From positions 1 to 64,000 of IMG/VR virus record IMGVR_UViG_3300042882_001139: 64,000 nt of DNA. One strand, 5' to 3'. This DNA is from a virus. Shown here one piece after another: positions 60,629-64,000 of the stretch; the stretch's first letter is position 1; each line of letters starts with the position of its first letter. The notes under the pieces are model-generated. The model saw only the letters and a program-made list of their open reading frames with translations. It did not search any database and was not told where the DNA came from. A program made the translations under genes and the position numbers.

Positions 60629-62288
60629 CAATTACGTATTCTCGCAGTTTAAACTTTACGCCATGATAGAAGACATCGGGCGTGTAGACGATATTGTCGC
60701 CATATCCGGCAACTTTGCGTTAAACACGATTCCAACAGCTGCACTCATTTTGGCTTGCGGTATTAACGCTACAACGAACGCGCAGGCCAGTGCCCACTCA
60801 AAAATTATGGGCAAAATAAAGTCACGTGCTCGCGTGTCCGTGTACTTAGAAGTAGACACGACCGATGGCTACAAGGAAAAAATGCCGAGCGAAAAAACGT
60901 TCATGGTGTTTGACGGATACTATGCGGGGTTTGGTTTTCAGCGTTCGAACAATAATGCAAATTACACGCTGCACCTAGTGCACTGGCTCGATGACTTAAA
61001 CATAGGCTCGATGTTAAACGGGCAGTGGTTCCCCGGGGCGCCGTTTAACGTAGCCGATAACGCGGGCTACTACACGGCGACGAACCAGGCACAGGGCTCT
61101 GGCTTTGTAATGGCCCCGGCAATTGATCCTGACAATCAAATCATAACGTATTCAAATATCACGAACGACCTGTGGGGCGATGTGCTGAAGCCTGTTCTAA
61201 CAGTTATTGCTGGTTGGGGCACGAATAAGTGCGCCACAGGCGTAGACACCGAGCATGAAAAAAAGATCAAAGCGGCCTTAGAGAAGATGCCTGGCTCCGC
61301 ACCGAACAAAGTAAAACTTGGCTTAAACCTTGACGGCCCCGGCGGGCTTACGGGAGATCTCATTAGAGATTCCGTCAACGATGCTTTAACAAAAGTTGGC
61401 GTGCAAGCGTTTAGTTACTCAACTTTTTGGAGCAAACTTACCGGCGAATACGCACCGCAATTTTTGTTCGCACTGTCGCCCGGAGTTGACTTTGCACAAG
61501 TCGTGCCTGTCTTCGGCGGGTTAAAGTGGCGCGACGGCGACAAAGTCGTTTACGCTGACGAGTACGGCTACGCTAATTTTATGGGCAACACCCGTCAAAC
61601 ACTTGGCGGCATAGACATTATCTGGCCTGCAAGTTTTGGCTCTGGTTTAGTCGCCGGCACGCCGGTACAGAACGATTATCGCCCGCCGTCGTTTTGCGAC
61701 CCGCCAGGTCTTTTTCCGTCACATGAAGCCCGCAAAACGCGGCCGGGCACTGTGCTTGTAAAAGAACCACCGAGTTGGTTCGGCAACATCATGAGCAAAA
61801 TATCGAATACATCTCGGACGGCCGGGTTAAGCGGTAGCGTGCTAGGCGCTAATAACGACGCCAGCAAAGGTGCCGACGCTACAGAAAAAGCAAAAAAAGA
61901 ATCTGAACTGCAGCAAAATATAAAAGACAGTCCGGTGTTAGACAGGTTTGCCGAACAGTGGTTTAAAACAGAATTACTGCAGCAGCGTTACGGCGAGTTT
62001 TCCGGCAAGTTACGCTTTGATATAGCTCCGGGCAGCGTCATTAAAATTAAAGCACCCACAGAAAACATGCCGCAGTTGTCAGATAACACGGACATGATAG
62101 CAACTGTCGTGCAAGTTTCGTTCTCCATTAACGCTGAAAACGCAAACGCAGGTACGGCGTTTTCCGTATCACATATTCGTTCACCTGCTGAAAACGACGA
62201 TCGTTTAATCGCTGGGTCCGACACGCCGCCGTTATACAATGAACGCTGGGCCGGCGGCCCGCTCTCCTCAAAAATTAAATACACATGA
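60621..62288 (+). CDS. Putative baseplate hub protein (gp27-like)
   Basis: 555 residues. The N-terminal beta-rich domain (VSVYLEVDTTDGYKEKM, FMVFDGYYAGFGFQRSNN, NYTLHLVHWLDDL) has the look of hub proteins that bind the spike trimer. A central alpha/beta domain and a C-terminal beta region (LRFDIAPGSVIKIKAP, MIATVVQVSFSI) follow. It overlaps both neighbours by 4-8 bases. Assignment by fold impression and order. Confidence 0.5.
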   Translation: MPDNYVFSQFKLYAMIEDIGRVDDIVAISGNFALNTIPTAALILACGINATTNAQASAHSKIMGKIKSRARVSVYLEVDTTDGYKEKMPSEKTFMVFDGYYAGFGFQRSNNNANYTLHLVHWLDDLNIGSMLNGQWFPGAPFNVADNAGYYTATNQAQGSGFVMAPAIDPDNQIITYSNITNDLWGDVLKPVLTVIAGWGTNKCATGVDTEHEKKIKAALEKMPGSAPNKVKLGLNLDGPGGLTGDLIRDSVNDALTKVGVQAFSYSTFWSKLTGEYAPQFLFALSPGVDFAQVVPVFGGLKWRDGDKVVYADEYGYANFMGNTRQTLGGIDIIWPASFGSGLVAGTPVQNDYRPPSFCDPPGLFPSHEARKTRPGTVLVKEPPSWFGNIMSKISNTSRTAGLSGSVLGANNDASKGADATEKAKKESELQQNIKDSPVLDRFAEQWFKTELLQQRYGEFSGKLRFDIAPGSVIKIKAPTENMPQLSDNTDMIATVVQVSFSINAENANAGTAFSVSHIRSPAENDDRLIAGSDTPPLYNERWAGGPLSSKIKYT

Positions 62289-63109
62289 AACCAAACATGC
62301 CGCAAACGAATAGCCCAAAAGGTATGCCGTCCATTCTGGGCGACGTCACGCCGCCATATTCGGCACCAAGATCTATTACCGGCGTCGCGCCGGAATTTGA
62401 TGACCTGTACACGACCTGGCAAACGACAAAGACGCCAGAAAACAACACCAAGGTGCTAGCCGCATTACAGCCGGTTATTGACACCGCTGTTTCGTCATAC
62501 GGTGGCGCCAACGCTACTCCAAATCTTAAGTCTCGTGCCAAACTCATGGCTCTTAAAGCGCTTGACACATATGACCCCAAACGAGGCAATGTGCGCACGC
62601 ATTTGTTGTCTCAGTTGCAAAGCCTGCGGCGGCTGTCAGCAAAAGAGCAACACATCATTAGCCTGCCAGAACAAGTAGGGCTAGATTTTCAAAAATTGAC
62701 GCTAGCTGAAAGTGAGCTTACTGATGCACTTGGCCGCGATCCGACAGACGACGAACTAGCCGATCACACCAATTTGTCTACACGGCGAATTCGTAAGATT
62801 CGTGCGTTTAATCAGCCGCTTGCAGAAGGTTCTGTTTCTCGTGTCACAGAAGAGTCAGCCGGTGGCGATGTTGCAAGTCACATCCCAGGCAGCAACCGTG
62901 GAACAGATGCGTGGATGAACTTCGTATACGACGATCTCGGACCGACCGATAAAATGATCATGGACATGACGCTGGGCAGGAACGGTAGACGACGTGCGTC
63001 GACGCAAGATATCGCAGCGCGATTAAAAATAACGCCCGGGGCGGTCAGTCAGCGTGCGGCAAAGATACAGCAAATGCTCGATAAACGTTTTGACTACGGA
63101 GGCTTTTAA
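62285..63109 (+). CDS. Sigma-70-family RNA polymerase sigma factor
   Basis: 274 residues. Region 2-like helices: KSRAKLMALKALDTYDPKRG...RTHLLSQLQSLRRL (about 95-135). Region 3-like: DALGRDPTDDELADHTNLS (about 157-175), a strong match to the usual LGREPT-x-EELA. Region 4-like with a helix-turn-helix: LGPTDKMIMDMTLG, then STQDIAARLKITPGAVSQRAA (about 242-262). Region 1.1 is absent, as in alternative sigma factors. It lies among baseplate genes but probably serves the phage polymerase at 20-27 kb or redirects host polymerase to late genes. Confidence 0.85.
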   Translation: MKPNMPQTNSPKGMPSILGDVTPPYSAPRSITGVAPEFDDLYTTWQTTKTPENNTKVLAALQPVIDTAVSSYGGANATPNLKSRAKLMALKALDTYDPKRGNVRTHLLSQLQSLRRLSAKEQHIISLPEQVGLDFQKLTLAESELTDALGRDPTDDELADHTNLSTRRIRKIRAFNQPLAEGSVSRVTEESAGGDVASHIPGSNRGTDAWMNFVYDDLGPTDKMIMDMTLGRNGRRRASTQDIAARLKITPGAVSQRAAKIQQMLDKRFDYGGF

Positions 63110-63570
63110 TGGCAAACGGCGTTTCCCGTGCGAGCATAGACAGCACATTTGAAAAGCGCATTCGGCATTTAGAAGAAGCGGCGCAGGCGTCAGCGGACGC
63201 TTTTCGCGATGGCTACTCTACGTATTTAAAGTGGTGCACGCCAAAAGAAGTGAAAGATCTTCTAGACGTGCCATCGCTGCATAACCCTGCTTGGGACCGC
63301 AACAAATTAAACGAGATGTATTGCTCGCAGGTGCTCGCGGGTCCGGGTGATGCTGGCGGTACCGTAGCTGACTGCATCGGTGTCAAATCGCAAATCGATT
63401 TCATGGCCGTCGAGGAGCGTGCGTTTAGATTACGCCACGCAACTTACTCCCGATGTGCTGCTATGGCACATGGCCGCTTGGACGGGTACGGCAAAAAAGA
63501 CCGCGGCGTGTTTTCGTTTGTTTTAAACTCAATTGACAGCATTATCAATGCCGGTCGTGTAAGCAGTTAA
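63109..63570 (+). CDS. Small helical protein
   Basis: 153 residues, helical, cysteine-containing (KWCTPKEVKD, MYCSQV, VADCIG). Start overlaps the sigma factor stop by one base. No family recognised. Baseplate-region position only. Confidence 0.55.
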   Translation: MANGVSRASIDSTFEKRIRHLEEAAQASADAFRDGYSTYLKWCTPKEVKDLLDVPSLHNPAWDRNKLNEMYCSQVLAGPGDAGGTVADCIGVKSQIDFMAVEERAFRLRHATYSRCAAMAHGRLDGYGKKDRGVFSFVLNSIDSIINAGRVSS

Positions 63571-63578
63571 GGTGAGCT

Positions 63579-64000
63579 ATGGCAACAGCATATGAAGGAC
63601 GAAAATACGACTTTCTAGGTTTTAGAAACGTCGCCCCGCGAGGCGAGCGGCAACTGGGGCTGGCGTTGTACAGCGAAGATAGTTCCGGTCAGATTTGCGT
63701 TGGCGTACAAAAACTGGCGCAGCGCTGGGCACTCGAGTTTCTTACAGAGGTGGGGTCAATGCCCGGCCTGCCCGAGCGCGGCTGCGAGTTCATGGCAGCC
63801 GTCCGAACGCAGACGGCTCGTACAGAGCAAGAAATAATATGGGCGTTTTTATCGGCTGATATCGACATTACACGCAATTTGAAAAACGAAGAATACGCCG
63901 ACATGCCCGACGACGAAAAGTTTAAATCGGCGACGCTCACGTCTGTTACATTTTATCCGGGATATTTATCGTTACATGTTATGATTGAGAGCGTTGCAGG
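63579..64000 (+). CDS. gp25-like baseplate wedge protein, 3' end cut by window edge
   Basis: Starts at ATG 63579 after GGTGAG and stays open to the window end (140 codons visible). The segment GVQKLAQRWALEFLTEVGSM...ERGCEFMAAVRTQ resembles the gp25/GpW wedge proteins, with their LLT-x-GS...RG core. The visible part ends in beta-rich sequence. The gp25-like role fits the baseplate operon. The C-terminus is outside the window. Confidence 0.55.
   Translation, partial: MATAYEGRKYDFLGFRNVAPRGERQLGLALYSEDSSGQICVGVQKLAQRWALEFLTEVGSMPGLPERGCEFMAAVRTQTARTEQEIIWAFLSADIDITRNLKNEEYADMPDDEKFKSATLTSVTFYPGYLSLHVMIESVA

Overview
This window looks like 64 kb of the genome of a large tailed phage with a contractile tail (myovirus type). 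The evidence is a head block (protease-like, scaffold-like, decoration-like and major-capsid-like genes, 34-40 kb) followed by a tail block (sheath, tube, spike, tape measure, hub and gp25-like wedge, 45-64 kb). Essentially all genes lie on the + strand, packed with 1-40 bp overlaps or gaps and good Shine-Dalgarno sites. I saw no terminase, portal, DNA polymerase or integrase, so the genome extends well beyond both edges. Both edges cut a gene. The host cannot be read directly. Sigma-54-like promoters and a helix-turn-helix protein of a style I associate with Planctomycetes hint at such a host, but weakly.

Layout. 0-3.7 kb: two tandem glycine/alanine-rich paralogues, a zinc ribbon, a cupin and a large proline/alanine-rich protein. 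3.7-9.8 kb: an auxiliary block with PhoH, two SAM methyltransferases, a PD-(D/E)XK-like nuclease, a ferritin-like protein, a HAD hydrolase, an actin/Hsp70-fold ATPase and a GDPD-like protein. 10-18.2 kb: a holin-like gene, tRNA-Asn, a 2H-phosphoesterase/kinase fusion, several small membrane proteins, a matrixin metalloprotease with a cysteine switch and a papain-like protease. 18-34 kb: virion-type proteins surrounding a multisubunit-type RNA polymerase, encoded as one polypeptide (beta joined to the N-terminal part of beta') plus a separate beta' C-terminal part. 34-40.8 kb: head morphogenesis. 40.8-44.9 kb: an accessory island between head and tail. 45-64 kb: neck and tail, with a sigma-70-like factor at 62.3 kb.

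Two things stand out. First, the RNA polymerase has an unusual architecture (beta-beta'N fusion, beta'C separate, two genes between them, beta' zinc-binding segment missing). It sits among virion genes with a sigma factor downstream, which fits a packaged or phage-encoded late transcription enzyme. Second, the accessory island has two near-identical -24/-12 (sigma-54-like) promoter elements, paired palindromes at the distance expected of enhancer sites, a MoxR AAA+ ATPase with a VWA-like partner, and a roughly 700-nt untranslated tract rich in nested stems that ends in a strong terminator. That tract is a candidate large structured RNA. This island is the best candidate for an undescribed system.

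How the parts may work together (inference): the polymerase and sigma factor would transcribe phage genes independently of the host enzyme; the 2H-kinase protein and tRNA-Asn would counter tRNA-cleaving defences; the two proteases and the holin-like and small membrane proteins would act in envelope passage or lysis; and the MoxR/VWA/RNA island would respond to host sigma-54 activators.
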